A stretch of 64,000 nucleotides of DNA from Pseudomonas taiwanensis DSM 21245 (GCF_000425785.1 NZ_AUEC01000024.1:53017-117016), one strand, 5' to 3'; shown: positions 1 through 10,397, counted from the first letter of the stretch. The notes: a model not told the origin generated them from the letters alone. Numbers and translations: made by a program.

Positions 1-208
1 ACACTTCCAGGGCCCCAGCAGCGTTCATTTCCTCGCGGACCACGGCCTCGACCTTGCGCATTACCCGCAGGCCCATCGGCAGCCAGGTATACAGGCCGGA
101 GGCCAGCTTGCGGATCATGCCAGCGCGCAGCATGAGCTGGTGGCTGATGACCACGGCGTCGGCAGGGGTTTCTTTTTGGGTGGCGAGCAAATATTGACTG
201 GTGCGCAT
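1..208 (-). CDS. proS: Prolyl-tRNA synthetase, N-terminal part (gene runs off the left edge)
   Basis: Reading the minus strand from an ATG at 206-208 gives [20 protein letters not shown] and then a stretch containing [20 protein letters not shown], the characteristic N-terminus of bacterial-type ProRS. The enzyme charges tRNA-Pro with proline in the cytoplasm. About 69 codons are visible and the frame is open to base 1, so the gene is partial because the window cuts it. The class II catalytic motifs lie outside the window. A terminator separates it from the oprD-like gene upstream on the same strand. Confidence 0.93.
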   Translation of the reverse strand, partial: MRTSQYLLATQKETPADAVVISHQLMLRAGMIRKLASGLYTWLPMGLRVMRKVEAVVREEMNAAGALEV

Positions 209-310
209 GGTGAGCCGTGTCGATTGCCTGAATGTGAAATGACCCCGCATTGTACGGGGGCGAAACGAAAGCGTACAGAATGCAGCACTGGCTGGCAGTT
301 GTCAGCCAAG

Positions 311-340
311 AAAAAACCCGGCATGTGCCGGGCTTTTTCA
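311..340 (-). terminator. Bidirectional rho-independent terminator after the OprD-family porin gene
   Basis: A GC stem (CCCGGC / GCCGGG with a TGT-type loop) is flanked by an A-run on the left and a T-run on the right. It lies 26 bases beyond the porin stop and upstream of proS on the same strand, so it can end porin transcription and insulate proS. Confidence 0.8.
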
Positions 341-365
341 ATTGCGAAGCGCTGTCGGCCGAAGC

Positions 366-1670
366 TTACAGGATGCTCAGCGGGTACTCGAGGATCAGGC
401 GCAGGTCGTTGTTGTCCGAAGCGTAGTCGGCGTTGTACGCGTTGTTTGCACGGTAAACGGCGTAGCGTACGCGGAAGGACAGGTCTTTGGCCGGGCCTTC
501 CTGAATGACGTACTTGGACTCGACGTTGAGCTCGTGTTCCTTACCTTCGGTGTTGGAAGTAGTCTCGATGTTGTCACCGTAGACGTAACGGGTCATGAAG
601 CTCAGGCCAGGTACGCCGTAGGAAGCCATGTTCAGGTCGTAGCGAGCCTGCCAGGATTTCTCTTCGGCACCGACGAAGTCGGAGATCTGGATGGAGTTGG
701 ACACGAAGACAGTGCCGTTACCATCGACGCCATACAGGTAGCCGGTGTCGCCGCTGGAGCGCTGGTAGGCCAGGGTGAACTTGTGGCCGCCCAGGCTATA
801 GGCAGCTGCAAGGCTCCACAGTTTGTTGTCCAGTTCGCCGTAGAGTTTCTGGCCCTGGTCCTTGGAGCGATAGCCGTTGAAGTCGAAGTTCAGCGCTTGG
901 GTATCATCGATCGGCAGGGTGTAGTTGAGGTTGATGTACTGCTTCTTGAAGTAGTCATCGACATCAGAGGCTGCCAGGGTACCGACGAAGTTGTCGGTGA
1001 AGGAGTAGGTGGCACCGGCAATGTTGGCCGACGTCAGGCCAGGCGTGTGCTTGCCGTTGATGCTGTCCTTGCCCATGCCGGTTTGCGAGCTCAGCGCGGT
1101 GAAGCGACCGGCGCTCAATTCCAGGCCCTTGATCTCCTTGCTGGTGATCAAGGTACCTTCCGCCACTTCTGGCAGCAGACGGCTGTCATCGGTCGCGAAC
1201 ACAGGGCTTGCGACGAACTGGCGGCCATACTTCAGGGTGGTGTCGGAGAGGCGGAACTTGACGGCTGCGCCGCCTTTGCCTTGCGAATCTTCCGGGTGGC
1301 CGTCGCTGTCGGTGCGGAACAGGCCGTTACCGGCAGTGCCTTTGCCGCCATCGAACTTGACGCTACCCATGGCCATGAGGTCAACGCCCACGCCGATGGT
1401 GCCCTGGGTGAAGCCGGATTCGAAGGTGCCCAGCAGCGATGCGCCGCTGTCTTCGCGGTGGCCGCTCTTGAAGCCGCTGGAGCGGGTTGGGTCGGCAATG
1501 TTGCCTGCACCGTGCTTGAAGTCGCGGTTCATGTACATGGCGCGAGTCTTCAGGTTCAGCGAACTGTCTTCGATGAAACCTTTTGCTTCGTCTTGCGAAG
1601 AGGCTACGGCGAACTGCGAGGTCCCTGCCGCAACGGCCAGGGCGATCATGCTCCACTTCATCACGCGCAT
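366..1670 (-). CDS. OprD-family outer-membrane porin
   Basis: 434 aa with a Sec signal peptide (about residues 1-23, ending FAVA-SS). The mature start EAKGFIEDSSLNLKTRAMYM is the typical first strand of OprD/OccD-OccK porins. The protein alternates short amphipathic strands throughout and ends in a short hydrophobic strand. These porins form 18-stranded monomeric channels for basic amino acids, small carboxylates or peptides; the substrate cannot be read from the sequence. AGGAG lies just upstream of the ATG at 1668-1670. The gene stands alone, followed by a terminator. A long open frame on the opposite strand is a codon-bias shadow. Confidence 0.9.
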   Translation of the reverse strand: MRVMKWSMIALAVAAGTSQFAVASSQDEAKGFIEDSSLNLKTRAMYMNRDFKHGAGNIADPTRSSGFKSGHREDSGASLLGTFESGFTQGTIGVGVDLMAMGSVKFDGGKGTAGNGLFRTDSDGHPEDSQGKGGAAVKFRLSDTTLKYGRQFVASPVFATDDSRLLPEVAEGTLITSKEIKGLELSAGRFTALSSQTGMGKDSINGKHTPGLTSANIAGATYSFTDNFVGTLAASDVDDYFKKQYINLNYTLPIDDTQALNFDFNGYRSKDQGQKLYGELDNKLWSLAAAYSLGGHKFTLAYQRSSGDTGYLYGVDGNGTVFVSNSIQISDFVGAEEKSWQARYDLNMASYGVPGLSFMTRYVYGDNIETTSNTEGKEHELNVESKYVIQEGPAKDLSFRVRYAVYRANNAYNADYASDNNDLRLILEYPLSIL

Positions 1671-2431
1671 CGTGATTTGCTCCTTTGGTTTTTAGGAAGA
1701 GTACCGCTGTGCCCAAGTTTTTTAGTTATATGGGACAGCTCTTTCTTGTTATGTCGGCGAAAATGTATAGCACGCTGACTGTTGTTGGCGATATGGGAAT
1801 AAACATCCTTTCGGTAACGTTACGCTCATGTCGCTTCTAGGTAGTTCCATGTCGCAAATCACGCCTCCCCAAGTGAGGCGTACAACGCCAGCGCTGTTTC
1901 TGTCACCGTAATCGATCTGTAATAAGAAAGTCCGGTTCGAGAAACTCCCTGGTGCCTCCAATGCCGCTGTTGTTATTTGTCGCGTCCACCCGGTCAATGC
2001 AGGTGTCGTGCCGACTTGGCGTGAAGGGAATGCAACAACCGTGCTCAAAATTCGCAACGCTTCATGAAATTTTCACAAAATCCCCGGGCAAGGGGCGCGA
2101 AGTCCCGCAAATACGGGGCGGTATCGGGGTGGGTGGTCTGCCGCCGAAGCACGTCGGCAAATGCCCAAAAGCTGCCTTAAAAGTCAATGTGTTACCGCGG
2201 ACTGTTCAAGTTGAGTCGTTTGCGTGGGGGGATGTGTGGTGGGATCCACATTTTCGGCATCATTTTGGTGCGAAAAGTAGCGCAGTGTTACCGCAAGCGT
2301 GCAAAGGTGGCTCGTCCGTGAACCGAAAGTGAGCGCAATTCGAGCCGTTGCATGTCCAAAGGGGCGAAGCAGGGTATCCTCTGCGCAGGTTTTCCCGCAT
2401 TCGACGGGGCTGTTTTCTTAGGAGGTTTGCC
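1671..2431. other. Long intergenic region between divergent porin and HIT genes
   Basis: About 760 bases separate the divergently transcribed porin and HIT-protein genes. I see no convincing coding sequence: the open frames here lack ribosome sites and recognisable protein features. It holds the porin ribosome site near 1680 and a perfect 10-base palindrome GTAACGTTAC at 1814-1823. Composition is more AT-rich near 1700-1800, as expected for a porin promoter. Confidence 0.6.
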
Positions 2432-2851
2432 GTGTTCGTCCTGGATTCGCGTTTGCAGCAGGATTCCCTCGTGCTGGGGGATTTCCCATTGTCCCGTGTG
2501 TTGCTGAGCAAGGATGCCAATTACCCTTGGTTCATCCTGGTGCCACGGCGCGAAGGTGTGAGCGAGCTGTTCAACCTCAGCACCGATGAGCAGGCCCAGT
2601 TGTGGAAGGAAACCACCTACCTGGCTGAAGTCCTCAAGGATGAGTTCGCTGGCGACAAGATGAATGTGGCCACGTTGGGTAACGTGGTCAGCCAGATGCA
2701 CATGCACGTCATCGTACGCCGCCATGGCGATGCAGCCTGGCCGGCGCCGGTGTGGGGCAAGGTGCCTGCGATCGAGTACGGCCCAGGGCAGGTCGACGCC
2801 ATACGCCAGCGCCTGCGTGCGCGGCTCGATGATCAATACCAGGAGGCCTGA
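2432..2851 (+). CDS. HIT (histidine triad) family protein
   Basis: 139 aa from a GTG start; AGGAGG at 2420-2425 decides this start over an upstream in-frame one. HIT proteins are nucleotide hydrolases or transferases acting on nucleoside monophosphate adducts. The active-site loop reads [14 protein letters not shown]. Aligned with H-x-H-x-H-x-x, the first histidine is Gln, while the other two, including the usual nucleophile position, are kept. The length fits the short Hint-like branch. slyX follows after 1 base, so the two are probably co-transcribed. The physiological substrate is unknown. Confidence 0.88.
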   Translation: MFVLDSRLQQDSLVLGDFPLSRVLLSKDANYPWFILVPRREGVSELFNLSTDEQAQLWKETTYLAEVLKDEFAGDKMNVATLGNVVSQMHMHVIVRRHGDAAWPAPVWGKVPAIEYGPGQVDAIRQRLRARLDDQYQEA

Positions 2852-2852
2852 A

Positions 2853-3059
2853 ATGTCTGCCGAATCGCGCATCATCGAGCTGGAGACCCGTCAGGCGTTC
2901 CAGGATGACACCATTCAGGCATTGAATGATGTGGTGGTCGAGCAGGGGCGGGTGATCGAGCGCCTGCAGTTGCAGATGGCCGAGCTGATCAAGCGATACG
3001 AAGAAATGATCGGGCAATATGGTGGTGAAGGCGAAGAGGCGCCTCCGCCACATTATTGA
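2853..3059 (+). CDS. slyX: SlyX family protein
   Basis: 68 aa, starting one base after the HIT gene stop, with AGGAGG at 2841-2846 inside the end of the preceding gene. The sequence is a heptad-rich coiled coil ([20 protein letters not shown] onward) with an acidic, proline-rich tail ending PPPHY, typical of SlyX. Function is not established; the protein is probably a small cytoplasmic coiled-coil oligomer. Confidence 0.9.
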   Translation: MSAESRIIELETRQAFQDDTIQALNDVVVEQGRVIERLQLQMAELIKRYEEMIGQYGGEGEEAPPPHY

Positions 3060-3093
3060 AGGGCGGCCCTGGGGTGGCCAGGGCCGTGCACGG

Positions 3094-3687
3094 TCAGCGG
3101 CGGGTAACCGCGACCACGTCTTCGGCTTGCAGGCCCTTGTCGCGATGCATCACCGAAAACTCCACGCGCTGGCCTTCGACCAGAATGCGGTGGCCCTCGC
3201 CACGAATGGCGCGAAAGTGGACGAAGATGTCATCGCCCGAATCGCGGGAGATGAAGCCAAAGCCCTTCGAGGTATTGAACCACTTGACGGTGCCGGTATC
3301 GCGCTTGCCGCCTTCCAGGGGCGCCTGCTGGGTGCTGCGGGCTTTGCGGCCGCTGCGTGCGAAGCCAGCGGCCAGGTGCAGCGCGACGGCCAATGCCGCA
3401 CAGACCAGGGCGGCCAGGTTGCCCATTTCCGGGCGTGCCAGCAGCGTCAGGGTCTGCAGCACCACGGCCACCACCAGCAGGGCGCAGGCCAGGTGTTGCA
3501 ATTGCTGGCGAGCGCCTCGGTAGTACAGCGGTACGACCGGGGCGAGCAGCAGGTTGAGCAGGCCGAGCAGGGCGAGGTAGACCGCGTCGGGTTGTTGCAG
3601 GAAAGGTGTTGCATCGGTTTTCAGGCCAGGTATGAGCGACAGCAGCAAAGCCGCTACGCCCGTCACCAGATGGACGATCTTGAACAT
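3094..3687 (-). CDS. Membrane protein with C-terminal cold-shock domain
   Basis: 197 aa from the ATG at 3685-3687 (a GTG at 3697-3699 is possible). The first ~115 residues contain about four hydrophobic segments (for example [18 protein letters not shown] and [19 protein letters not shown]), then a short basic linker. The last ~70 residues are a complete cold-shock domain with both RNA-binding motifs: [15 protein letters not shown] (RNP1) and DIFVHF (RNP2). This looks like a nucleic-acid-binding OB fold anchored to the inner membrane. It converges on slyX. Function is unknown. The arrangement is seen in Pseudomonas and differs from classical soluble CspA proteins. Confidence 0.85.
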   Translation of the reverse strand: MFKIVHLVTGVAALLLSLIPGLKTDATPFLQQPDAVYLALLGLLNLLLAPVVPLYYRGARQQLQHLACALLVVAVVLQTLTLLARPEMGNLAALVCAALAVALHLAAGFARSGRKARSTQQAPLEGGKRDTGTVKWFNTSKGFGFISRDSGDDIFVHFRAIRGEGHRILVEGQRVEFSVMHRDKGLQAEDVVAVTRR

Positions 3688-3967
3688 GGGTTGGCTCACA
3701 GTTGATAAGGCCGATCACAGGAAGAGCTGGCGGCACGGTGCGCATGAGGTGTAGAGCGCGAACACGTGGCAGGCCAGCCTATGCACCCGGCAATGACAAT
3801 CCGCACGGGTGGCACCGTGCCTATTTAACAGCAAAGGCGGGGGCTTCTCAAACCGAGGGCGGTTGCCGTCGATCCATTGCCTTGTGTCACATGCGGGTTG
3901 GGGAAAGTGTTGGTACAGTGTTTCGGGCCCGCTTGTTCAACAAGCCATCATGGAAAAGGGGAACTTC

Positions 3968-4441
3968 ATGGCAATCGATATCGGTATCTCTGAAGAAGAT
4001 CGCAAATCCATCGTCGAAGGGCTTTCTCGCCTGTTGTCGGATACCTATGTGCTGTATCTGAAAACCCACAACTTTCACTGGAACGTCACCGGCCCGTCCT
4101 TCCGCACGTTGCACCTGATGTTCGAGGAGCAATACAACGAGTTGGCGCTGGCCGTCGATTCGATCGCCGAGCGCATTCGTGCCTTGGGCTTCCCTGCGCC
4201 CGGTTCCTATGCCTTTTACGCGCGACATTCGTCGATCAAGGAAGAAGAGGGCGTGCCAGCAGCGGACGAAATGATCCGGCAGCTGGTGCAGGGCCAGGAG
4301 GCGGTGGTGCGTACGGCGCGCAGCATTTTCCCGGTGGTGGACAAGGTCAGTGACGAGCCGACCGCCGACCTGCTGACTCAACGGATGCAGGTGCACGAGA
4401 AGACGGCCTGGATGTTGCGGGTGCTGTTGGACGGTAAATAG
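3968..4441 (+). CDS. dps: Dps-family ferritin-like DNA-binding protein
   Basis: 157 aa. The start at 3968 is chosen because AAGGGGAA lies 4-11 bases upstream; an upstream in-frame ATG at 3950 has none. The ferroxidase signature [20 protein letters not shown] followed by D-S-I-A-E-R is intact. Dps dodecamers oxidise Fe(II) with peroxide, store iron and protect DNA in stationary phase or oxidative stress. The gene is monocistronic with a hairpin just downstream. Confidence 0.93.
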   Translation: MAIDIGISEEDRKSIVEGLSRLLSDTYVLYLKTHNFHWNVTGPSFRTLHLMFEEQYNELALAVDSIAERIRALGFPAPGSYAFYARHSSIKEEEGVPAADEMIRQLVQGQEAVVRTARSIFPVVDKVSDEPTADLLTQRMQVHEKTAWMLRVLLDGK

Positions 4442-4467
4442 TCGTCTTATTGCGTCGGAATCCTGAT

Positions 4468-4500
4468 AAAGCCCGGTTGTGCCCAGCGCAATCGGGCTTT
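4468..4500 (+). terminator. Hairpin terminator after dps
   Basis: AAAGCCCG and CGGGCTTT pair across a ~17-base loop, 27 bases after the dps stop. The T tail is short (three), so it is a modest terminator. Confidence 0.6.
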
Positions 4501-4590
4501 GGCGTTTTGGCGGGAAACCCTTGCCGCTGCTTAGCGGTGGGTGTCGCGGGCTTCATTGGGGCTGAGTTCCCGTGGCAGTGGAGTGACCCG

Positions 4591-4929
4591 ATGCAAGACA
4601 CGACGCAAGCGATGAAGCGAGGGGGTAATCAAGGGCGCTGGCCAGGTCGGCAGTGCGTCGACCCGTTCAAGGCCGATTTCGACATGTTGCAGATCCAGCC
4701 GGTGTCCCGTTCGGTAAGGCTCAACGGATTTTCCACCTGCTTGCGCCTGGAGGCGGTCTACTGGCGCATCCTGGAGCGGATTGCCGCAGCCAATGGCTGT
4801 TCGGTCAGTGCTGTGCTGTCGTACGTGGACCGCGAGGTGCACCTGCGTCAGGGCGGGGTGAGGAACTTCAGTGGCCTGATTCGGGTGATCTGCGTCGCCT
4901 GGCTGCTTGAGCCGCCGAGCGGACGCTGA
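4591..4929 (+). CDS. Ribbon-helix-helix domain protein (RHH_4 type)
   Basis: 112 aa with GGAG 8 bases upstream of the ATG. The central part, SVRLNGFSTCLRLEAVYWRI then ERIAAANGCSVSAVLSYVDR, fits the ribbon-helix-helix pattern of the aryl-sulfotransferase-like RHH family: a beta strand R-x-N-G-x-x-T-x-x-R-L-E, then two helices. Such proteins bind DNA as dimers and are often small regulators. Targets are unknown. It lies between dps and the fmdB-type gene on the same strand. Confidence 0.72.
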   Translation: MQDTTQAMKRGGNQGRWPGRQCVDPFKADFDMLQIQPVSRSVRLNGFSTCLRLEAVYWRILERIAAANGCSVSAVLSYVDREVHLRQGGVRNFSGLIRVICVAWLLEPPSGR

Positions 4930-5021
4930 TCGCCGGGCGGGCTGCGCAGCGCCTGTTAACCATATATAATCCCGCTTTTTGCTGCCCCGGCAGCCTGCGT
5001 TGTGGTTGACGAGAGACATCC

Positions 5022-5243
5022 ATGCCCCTGTATGACTATCAATGTGAATCCTGCGATCACCGGATGGAGGTGTTGCAGAAGATCAGCGCCGCGCCGCTGA
5101 CCGATTGCCCGGCGTGTCAGGCGCCTGCGTTGAAGAAGCTGCTGTCGGTGCCCGGTTTCCGCCTGAGCGGTAACGGTTGGTACGAAACCGACTTCAAGAC
5201 CGGGGCAAAAAAGAATCTGGCAGGCGGCGACAAGGCCGACTGA
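5022..5243 (+). CDS. FmdB-family zinc-ribbon protein
   Basis: 73 aa beginning MPLYDYQCESCDHRMEVLQK with a second knuckle DCPACQAPALKK. The two CxxC pairs form the zinc ribbon typical of the FmdB/YhfL regulatory-protein family. It lies directly upstream of aspS, a common Pseudomonas arrangement, and may share its transcript. A TATAAT-like element at 4963-4970 is a candidate promoter. Molecular role is unknown. Confidence 0.87.
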   Translation: MPLYDYQCESCDHRMEVLQKISAAPLTDCPACQAPALKKLLSVPGFRLSGNGWYETDFKTGAKKNLAGGDKAD

Positions 5244-5337
5244 GTTGAATTGCAGTAGTCGGGTCTTGCAGTATTAGCCCTCTGGGCGGTCAAGACCTCC
5301 ACCGAATACACGAATCACGAGAAGCGAAACCACCATC

Positions 5338-7113
5338 ATGATGCGCAGCCATTATTGCGGCCAACTGAACGAGAGCCTGGACGGCCAGGAAGTCACCCTT
5401 TGCGGCTGGGTCCATCGTCGCCGCGACCACGGCGGGGTGATCTTCCTCGATATCCGTGACCGCGAAGGCATGGCTCAGGTCGTGTTCGACCCGGATCGCG
5501 CCGAAACCTTCGCCGCTGCCGACCGCGTGCGCAGCGAGTATGTCGTGCAGATCACTGGCAAGGTACGCAAGCGTCCGGAAGGTGCGGTGAACGCCAACAT
5601 GGCCTCCGGCGCCATCGAAATCCTCGGCTACCAGCTGAATGTGCTCAACGAAGCGGAAACCCCTCCCTTCCCGTTGAACGAATACTCCGACGTGGGCGAG
5701 GAAACCCGTCTGCGCTACCGCTTCATCGACCTGCGTCGTCCGGAAATGGCCGACAAGCTGCGCCTGCGTTCGCGCATCACCAGCAGCATTCGTCGCTTCC
5801 TCGACGAGAACGGCTTCCTCGACGTCGAAACCCCGATCCTCACCCGAGCCACGCCGGAAGGTGCGCGCGACTACCTGGTGCCGAGCCGTACCCACGCTGG
5901 CAGCTTCTTTGCCCTGCCGCAGTCGCCGCAGCTGTTCAAGCAGCTGCTGATGGTGGCCGGTTTCGACCGTTACTACCAAATTGCCAAGTGCTTCCGTGAC
6001 GAGGACCTGCGTGCCGACCGTCAGCCGGAATTCACCCAGATCGACATCGAAACCAGCTTCCTGGACGAATCCGAGATCATGGGCCTCACCGAGAGCATGA
6101 TCCGCAAGCTGTTCAAGGAAGTGCTGGACCTGGAGTTCGGCGAGTTCCCGCACATGACCTTCGAGGAGGCCATGCGTCGTTACGGTTCCGACAAGCCAGA
6201 CCTGCGTATTCCGCTGGAGCTGGTCGACGTTGCCGATCAGCTCAAGGACGTCGACTTCAAAGTCTTCGCCGGCCCGGCCAACGATCCGAAGTGCCGCGTG
6301 ACCGCCCTGCGCCTGCCTGGCGGTGCCAGCATGCCGCGCAGCAAGATCGACGAGTACACCAAGTTCGTGGGCATCTATGGTGCCAAGGGCCTGGCGTACA
6401 TCAAGGTCAACGAGCGTGCCAAGGGCGTCGAAGGCCTGCAGTCGCCAATCGTCAAGAACATCCCTGAGGCCAACCTCAACGTGATCCTCGATCGCGTGGG
6501 TGCGGTCGACGGCGACATCGTGTTCTTCGGTGCCGACAAGTTCAAGATCGTCAGCGAAGCCCTGGGCGCGCTGCGTATCCGCCTGGGCCACGACTTCGAG
6601 CTGCTGACCTGCGAGTGGGCGCCGATGTGGGTGGTCGACTTCCCGATGTTCGAAGAGAACGAAGACGGCAGCTTCACCGCGTTGCATCACCCGTTCACCG
6701 CGCCGAAGTGCACCCCTGAAGAGCTCGAGGCCAACCCGGCCGGTGCGCTGTCCCGTGCCTACGACATGGTGCTCAACGGTACCGAACTGGGTGGCGGTTC
6801 GATCCGTATTCACCGCAAGGAAATGCAACAGGCGGTATTCCGCCTGCTGGGTATCGAGGCGGCAGAGCAGGAAGAGAAGTTCGGCTTCCTGCTCGACGCT
6901 CTGAAGTTCGGCGCACCGCCACACGGTGGTCTGGCCTTTGGTCTGGACCGTCTGGTCATGCTGATGACCGGCGCCCAGTCGATCCGTGAAGTGATCGCCT
7001 TCCCGAAAACCCAGAGCGCCGCGTGCGTCATGACCCAGGCCCCTGGCATGGTCGATGCCAAGGCACTGCGCGAGCTGCACATCCGTCTGCGCGAGCAGAC
7101 CAAGGTCGAGTAA
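5338..7113 (+). CDS. aspS: Aspartyl-tRNA synthetase (probably non-discriminating AspRS/AsnRS)
   Basis: 591 aa, normal for bacterial AspRS. An N-terminal OB-fold anticodon-binding domain (residues ~1-105, including [20 protein letters not shown]) is followed by the class II core with the insertion domain. Motif 2 is visible as [20 protein letters not shown] and motif 3 as [16 protein letters not shown] near the C-terminus. It charges tRNA-Asp. In pseudomonads lacking AsnRS the enzyme also aspartylates tRNA-Asn for GatCAB; this is family knowledge, not shown here. The tandem ATG at 5338/5341 leaves the start ambiguous by one residue. Confidence 0.97.
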   Translation: MMRSHYCGQLNESLDGQEVTLCGWVHRRRDHGGVIFLDIRDREGMAQVVFDPDRAETFAAADRVRSEYVVQITGKVRKRPEGAVNANMASGAIEILGYQLNVLNEAETPPFPLNEYSDVGEETRLRYRFIDLRRPEMADKLRLRSRITSSIRRFLDENGFLDVETPILTRATPEGARDYLVPSRTHAGSFFALPQSPQLFKQLLMVAGFDRYYQIAKCFRDEDLRADRQPEFTQIDIETSFLDESEIMGLTESMIRKLFKEVLDLEFGEFPHMTFEEAMRRYGSDKPDLRIPLELVDVADQLKDVDFKVFAGPANDPKCRVTALRLPGGASMPRSKIDEYTKFVGIYGAKGLAYIKVNERAKGVEGLQSPIVKNIPEANLNVILDRVGAVDGDIVFFGADKFKIVSEALGALRIRLGHDFELLTCEWAPMWVVDFPMFEENEDGSFTALHHPFTAPKCTPEELEANPAGALSRAYDMVLNGTELGGGSIRIHRKEMQQAVFRLLGIEAAEQEEKFGFLLDALKFGAPPHGGLAFGLDRLVMLMTGAQSIREVIAFPKTQSAACVMTQAPGMVDAKALRELHIRLREQTKVE

Positions 7114-7225
7114 GCGGACCGCGGGCGCACCCGCAGGGTTGCGCCCATGCGCTTTTGCGCAAGATCACACGCGTTCCGCCCTACGGGGCGGAACTTGTTT
7201 CTGTATCAAGGATTTTGGAGTCGAT

Positions 7226-7972
7226 ATGGCTGGTCATTCCAAGTGGGCGAACATCAAGCACCGCAAAGAGCGCCAGGATGCCAAGAGAGGCAAGATCTTC
7301 ACCAAGTGGATCCGCGAGCTGACGGTCGCCGCCAAGCAGGGCGGGCCTGATCCGGCCTCCAACCCGCGCCTGCGTCTGGCGTTGGACAAGGCGCTGGGCG
7401 CCAACATGAGCCGCGACATCATCGACCGGGCCGTGGCCCGTGGTGCTGGCACCAACGAAAGCGACAACGTCGAAGAACTCAGCTACGAAGGTTATGGCCC
7501 AGGTGGCGTGGCCATCATGGTCGAAGCCATGACCGACAATCGCAACCGCACCGCAGCGGCCGTTCGCCATGCCTTCACCAAATGTGGCGGCAACCTCGGT
7601 ACCGATGGTTCGGTCGCGTACCTGTTCGAGCGCAAGGGGCAGATCAGCTTTGCCCCTGGCCTTGACGAGGATGCCCTGATGGAAGCGGCCATGGAGGCCG
7701 ATGCCGATGACGTTGTGGCCAACGAAGACGGTTCGTTCGATGTGTTTACCTCGTTCAACAGCTTCTATGCCGTGCGTAACGCCTTGGAGGAAGCTGGCTT
7801 CAAGGCCGCCGATGCCGAGATCGTGATGCAGCCGACCACCAGCGCCGAACTGGACCAGGAGGGGGCCGAGAAGGTGCTCAAGCTGATAGACATGCTCGAA
7901 GACCTGGATGACGTACAGAACGTCTACTCCAATGCCGAGATTTCCGAAGAGATCCTGGAAAAACTTGGCTAA
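7226..7972 (+). CDS. yebC: YebC/TACO1 family protein
   Basis: 248 aa starting [20 protein letters not shown], the signature N-terminus of the family, with TTTTGGAG upstream. The protein has three alpha/beta domains and a strongly acidic C-terminal part. YebC proteins have been described as DNA-binding regulators and as translation factors that relieve ribosome stalling at proline runs. It sits between aspS and ruvC as in many gammaproteobacteria. Confidence 0.95.
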   Translation: MAGHSKWANIKHRKERQDAKRGKIFTKWIRELTVAAKQGGPDPASNPRLRLALDKALGANMSRDIIDRAVARGAGTNESDNVEELSYEGYGPGGVAIMVEAMTDNRNRTAAAVRHAFTKCGGNLGTDGSVAYLFERKGQISFAPGLDEDALMEAAMEADADDVVANEDGSFDVFTSFNSFYAVRNALEEAGFKAADAEIVMQPTTSAELDQEGAEKVLKLIDMLEDLDDVQNVYSNAEISEEILEKLG

Positions 7973-8008
7973 GGTGCCCTGGGCATCCGGGCCAGGCAGG
8001 TAGCTTTA

Positions 8009-8067
8009 TTGGGGCCGCTGTGCAGCCCATCGCTGGCTTGCAGTGATGGGGCGCGCAGCGGCCCCAA
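8009..8067. repeat. REP-like inverted repeat between yebC and ruvC
   Basis: Perfect 12-base arms TTGGGGCCGCTG (8009-8020) and CAGCGGCCCCAA (8056-8067) enclose a GC-rich loop. The sequence resembles degenerate P. putida extragenic palindromes. Lying 36 bases before ruvC, it could also attenuate read-through from yebC. Confidence 0.6.
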
Positions 8068-8102
8068 TGGTGTTTAAACATGGGCTTTGTACGACAGGCA
8101 CT

Positions 8103-8627
8103 ATGACTCTGATTCTTGGTATCGACCCCGGCTCGCGGATCACCGGTTACGGCGTGGTACGCCAAACCGCGCGTGGTTGCGAGTACGTGGCGTCGGGCTG
8201 CATCCGCACCGGCAGTGGCGAGCTGCATGAGCGATTGCAGATCGTCTTTCGTGGTGTCGGAGAAATCATCGCCCAGCACGGCCCGGTGACCATGGGGATC
8301 GAGCGGGTGTTCATGGCTCGCAATGCCGACTCGGCGCTCAAGCTTGGCCAGGCCCGTGGCGCGGCGATCGTTGCCGCCGCCGAGGCGGGTCTGGAAATCG
8401 CCGAGTACAGTGCCACCCAGGTCAAGCAGGCCGTTGCCGGTACCGGGGGGGCCAACAAGGAGCAGGTGATGATGATGGTCATGCATTTGCTCAAATTGAC
8501 CCAGAAACCGCAGATCGATGCATCCGACGCACTGGCCATCGCCTTGTGTCATGCCCATACCCGCTCCAGCCTGGTGCCTCACGGCTTGGCGACGGCTCGG
8601 CGGCGTGGTGGACGCTTGCGTCTGTAA
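8103..8627 (+). CDS. ruvC: Crossover junction endodeoxyribonuclease RuvC
   Basis: 174 aa, the standard length. The RNase-H-like catalytic acid is in [12 protein letters not shown] (Asp8), with further acids in TMGIERVF and in [14 protein letters not shown]. RuvC dimers resolve Holliday junctions on the RuvAB complex. ruvA and ruvB follow on the same strand. Confidence 0.97.
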   Translation: MTLILGIDPGSRITGYGVVRQTARGCEYVASGCIRTGSGELHERLQIVFRGVGEIIAQHGPVTMGIERVFMARNADSALKLGQARGAAIVAAAEAGLEIAEYSATQVKQAVAGTGGANKEQVMMMVMHLLKLTQKPQIDASDALAIALCHAHTRSSLVPHGLATARRRGGRLRL

Positions 8628-8736
8628 GCACTTCATGCGCTGATACACATTTTGCTCGGGTGAAACGTTCACCCGCTGCTTTTGCTGATAGGGTTGTGCG
8701 GTCTTTGATCGGCTCCCCGAGAGGAAGGATCGGAAC

Positions 8737-9354
8737 GTGATTGGACGTTTGCGCGGCACCCTGGCGGAAAAACAGCCGCCGCACCTGATTATCGATGTCA
8801 ATGGCGTGGGCTATGAGCTCGAAGTGCCGATGACCACCCTGTACCGTCTGCCCAAGGTGGGCGAGTCGGTCACCGTGCATACCCACCTGGTGGTGCGCGA
8901 GGATGCGCACCTGCTGTATGGGTTTCATGAAAAGCGCGAGCGTGAGCTGTTTCGCGAGCTGATTCGTCTCAATGGCGTAGGACCGAAGCTGGCGTTGGCC
9001 TTGATGTCTGGCCTTGAGGTCGACGAACTGGTGCGCTGTGTCCAGGCCCAGGACGCTTCGACGCTGGTGCGGGTGCCCGGCGTTGGCAAGAAGACCGCCG
9101 AGCGCTTGCTGGTCGAGCTCAAGGACCGGTTCAAGGCCTGGGAAACCTCGCCTGCGATGTTCACGCTCGTCTCCGATGGGCCGGTGCCGGTCAGCAGCGC
9201 CAATAACGCCGAGGCCGATGCGGTCAGTGCGCTGGTGTCTCTGGGCTACAAGCCTCAGGAGGCGAGCAAGGCGGTATCCGCCATCAAGGACAAGGCTGGC
9301 CTGAGTAGCGAAGAGCTGATTCGCCGTAGCCTGAAGGGGATGATTACCAAGTGA
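8737..9354 (+). CDS. ruvA: Holliday junction branch-migration protein RuvA
   Basis: 205 aa from a GTG start with GAGAGGAAGGA 9-19 bases upstream. It begins [12 protein letters not shown] and has the N-terminal OB fold, then helix-hairpin-helix motifs ([18 protein letters not shown] and [20 protein letters not shown]), then a C-terminal RuvB-binding domain. It tetramerises on four-way junctions. Its stop overlaps the ruvB start by 4 bases, indicating translational coupling. Confidence 0.97.
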   Translation: MIGRLRGTLAEKQPPHLIIDVNGVGYELEVPMTTLYRLPKVGESVTVHTHLVVREDAHLLYGFHEKRERELFRELIRLNGVGPKLALALMSGLEVDELVRCVQAQDASTLVRVPGVGKKTAERLLVELKDRFKAWETSPAMFTLVSDGPVPVSSANNAEADAVSALVSLGYKPQEASKAVSAIKDKAGLSSEELIRRSLKGMITK

Positions 9355-10397
9355 TCGAAGCCGACCGCTTGATCGCCGCCACTGGCCGCGACCGTGAAGA
9401 AGTCCAGGACCGGGCGATTCGCCCGCTGCGGCTGGATGAATACATCGGCCAGCCCGTCGTGCGCGAGCAGATGTCCCTGTTCATCCAGGCTGCTCGCGGT
9501 CGCCACGAGTCGCTGGATCACACCCTGATTTTTGGTCCGCCCGGGCTGGGCAAGACCACCCTGGCCAATATCATTGCCCATGAGATGGGCGTATCGGTCA
9601 AAAGTACCTCGGGCCCTATTCTCGAGCGGCCGGGTGACCTGGCAGCCATGCTGACCAACCTTGAACCTCATGACGTACTGTTCATCGACGAAATCCACCG
9701 GCTGTCGCCAGTGGTCGAAGAAGTGCTGTATCCGGCCATGGAAGACTTCCAGCTCGACATCATGATCGGCGAAGGGCCTGCCGCCCGCTCGATCAAGCTC
9801 GACCTGCCGCCGTTCACCCTGGTCGGTGCCACCACCCGTGCCGGCATGCTCACCAACCCGCTGCGCGATCGCTTCGGTATCGTTCAGCGTCTGGAGTTCT
9901 ACAGCAACCAGGACCTGGCCACCATCGTCAGTCGGTCGGCCAGCATCCTCGGGCTTTCGATCGAGGACCAGGGTGCCTTCGAAATTGCCCGGCGTGCCCG
10001 TGGCACGCCGCGTATCGCCAACCGACTGCTACGCCGGGTGCGCGACTACGCCGAAGTGCGTGGCAAGGGGCAGATCACCAAGGCCGTGGCCGACTTGGCG
10101 TTGAACCTGCTGGATGTCGACGAGCGTGGTTTCGACCACTCCGACCGCCGCCTGCTGCTGACCATGATCGAGAAGTTCGACGGCGGTCCTGTGGGCGTGG
10201 ACAACCTGGCGGCGGCCATCAGCGAAGAGCGCCACACCATCGAGGATGTGCTCGAGCCTTACCTGATCCAGCAAGGCTATATCATGCGCACCCCGCGCGG
10301 GCGCGTAGTCACGCGGCATGCCTACCTGCATTTCGGTCTGAACGTGCCCGGAAGGCTGGGGGAGGGGGGCGATTATTGCGAGCCAGGCGATGAATGA
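9351..10397 (+). CDS. ruvB: Holliday junction helicase RuvB
   Basis: 348 aa from a GTG start overlapping ruvA. Walker A is [14 protein letters not shown], Walker B is [10 protein letters not shown], and the sensor region [20 protein letters not shown] carries the arginine finger. The C-terminal winged helix ends near [13 protein letters not shown]. It is the AAA+ hexameric motor driving branch migration with RuvA. Confidence 0.98.
   Translation: MIEADRLIAATGRDREEVQDRAIRPLRLDEYIGQPVVREQMSLFIQAARGRHESLDHTLIFGPPGLGKTTLANIIAHEMGVSVKSTSGPILERPGDLAAMLTNLEPHDVLFIDEIHRLSPVVEEVLYPAMEDFQLDIMIGEGPAARSIKLDLPPFTLVGATTRAGMLTNPLRDRFGIVQRLEFYSNQDLATIVSRSASILGLSIEDQGAFEIARRARGTPRIANRLLRRVRDYAEVRGKGQITKAVADLALNLLDVDERGFDHSDRRLLLTMIEKFDGGPVGVDNLAAAISEERHTIEDVLEPYLIQQGYIMRTPRGRVVTRHAYLHFGLNVPGRLGEGGDYCEPGDE

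Noticed and set aside
342..1778. 478-codon open frame opposite the OprD-family gene
   Set aside because: Valine/glycine/alanine-biased translation without domains, an artefact of GC-rich codon use on the other strand.
1952..2332. 126-codon plus-strand frame in the porin/HIT intergenic region
   Set aside because: No Shine-Dalgarno, no hydrophobic core or known motif, and it lies in a probable promoter region.
5290..7080. 596-codon open frame opposite aspS
   Set aside because: No ribosome site or recognisable motif; aspS is certain on the other strand.
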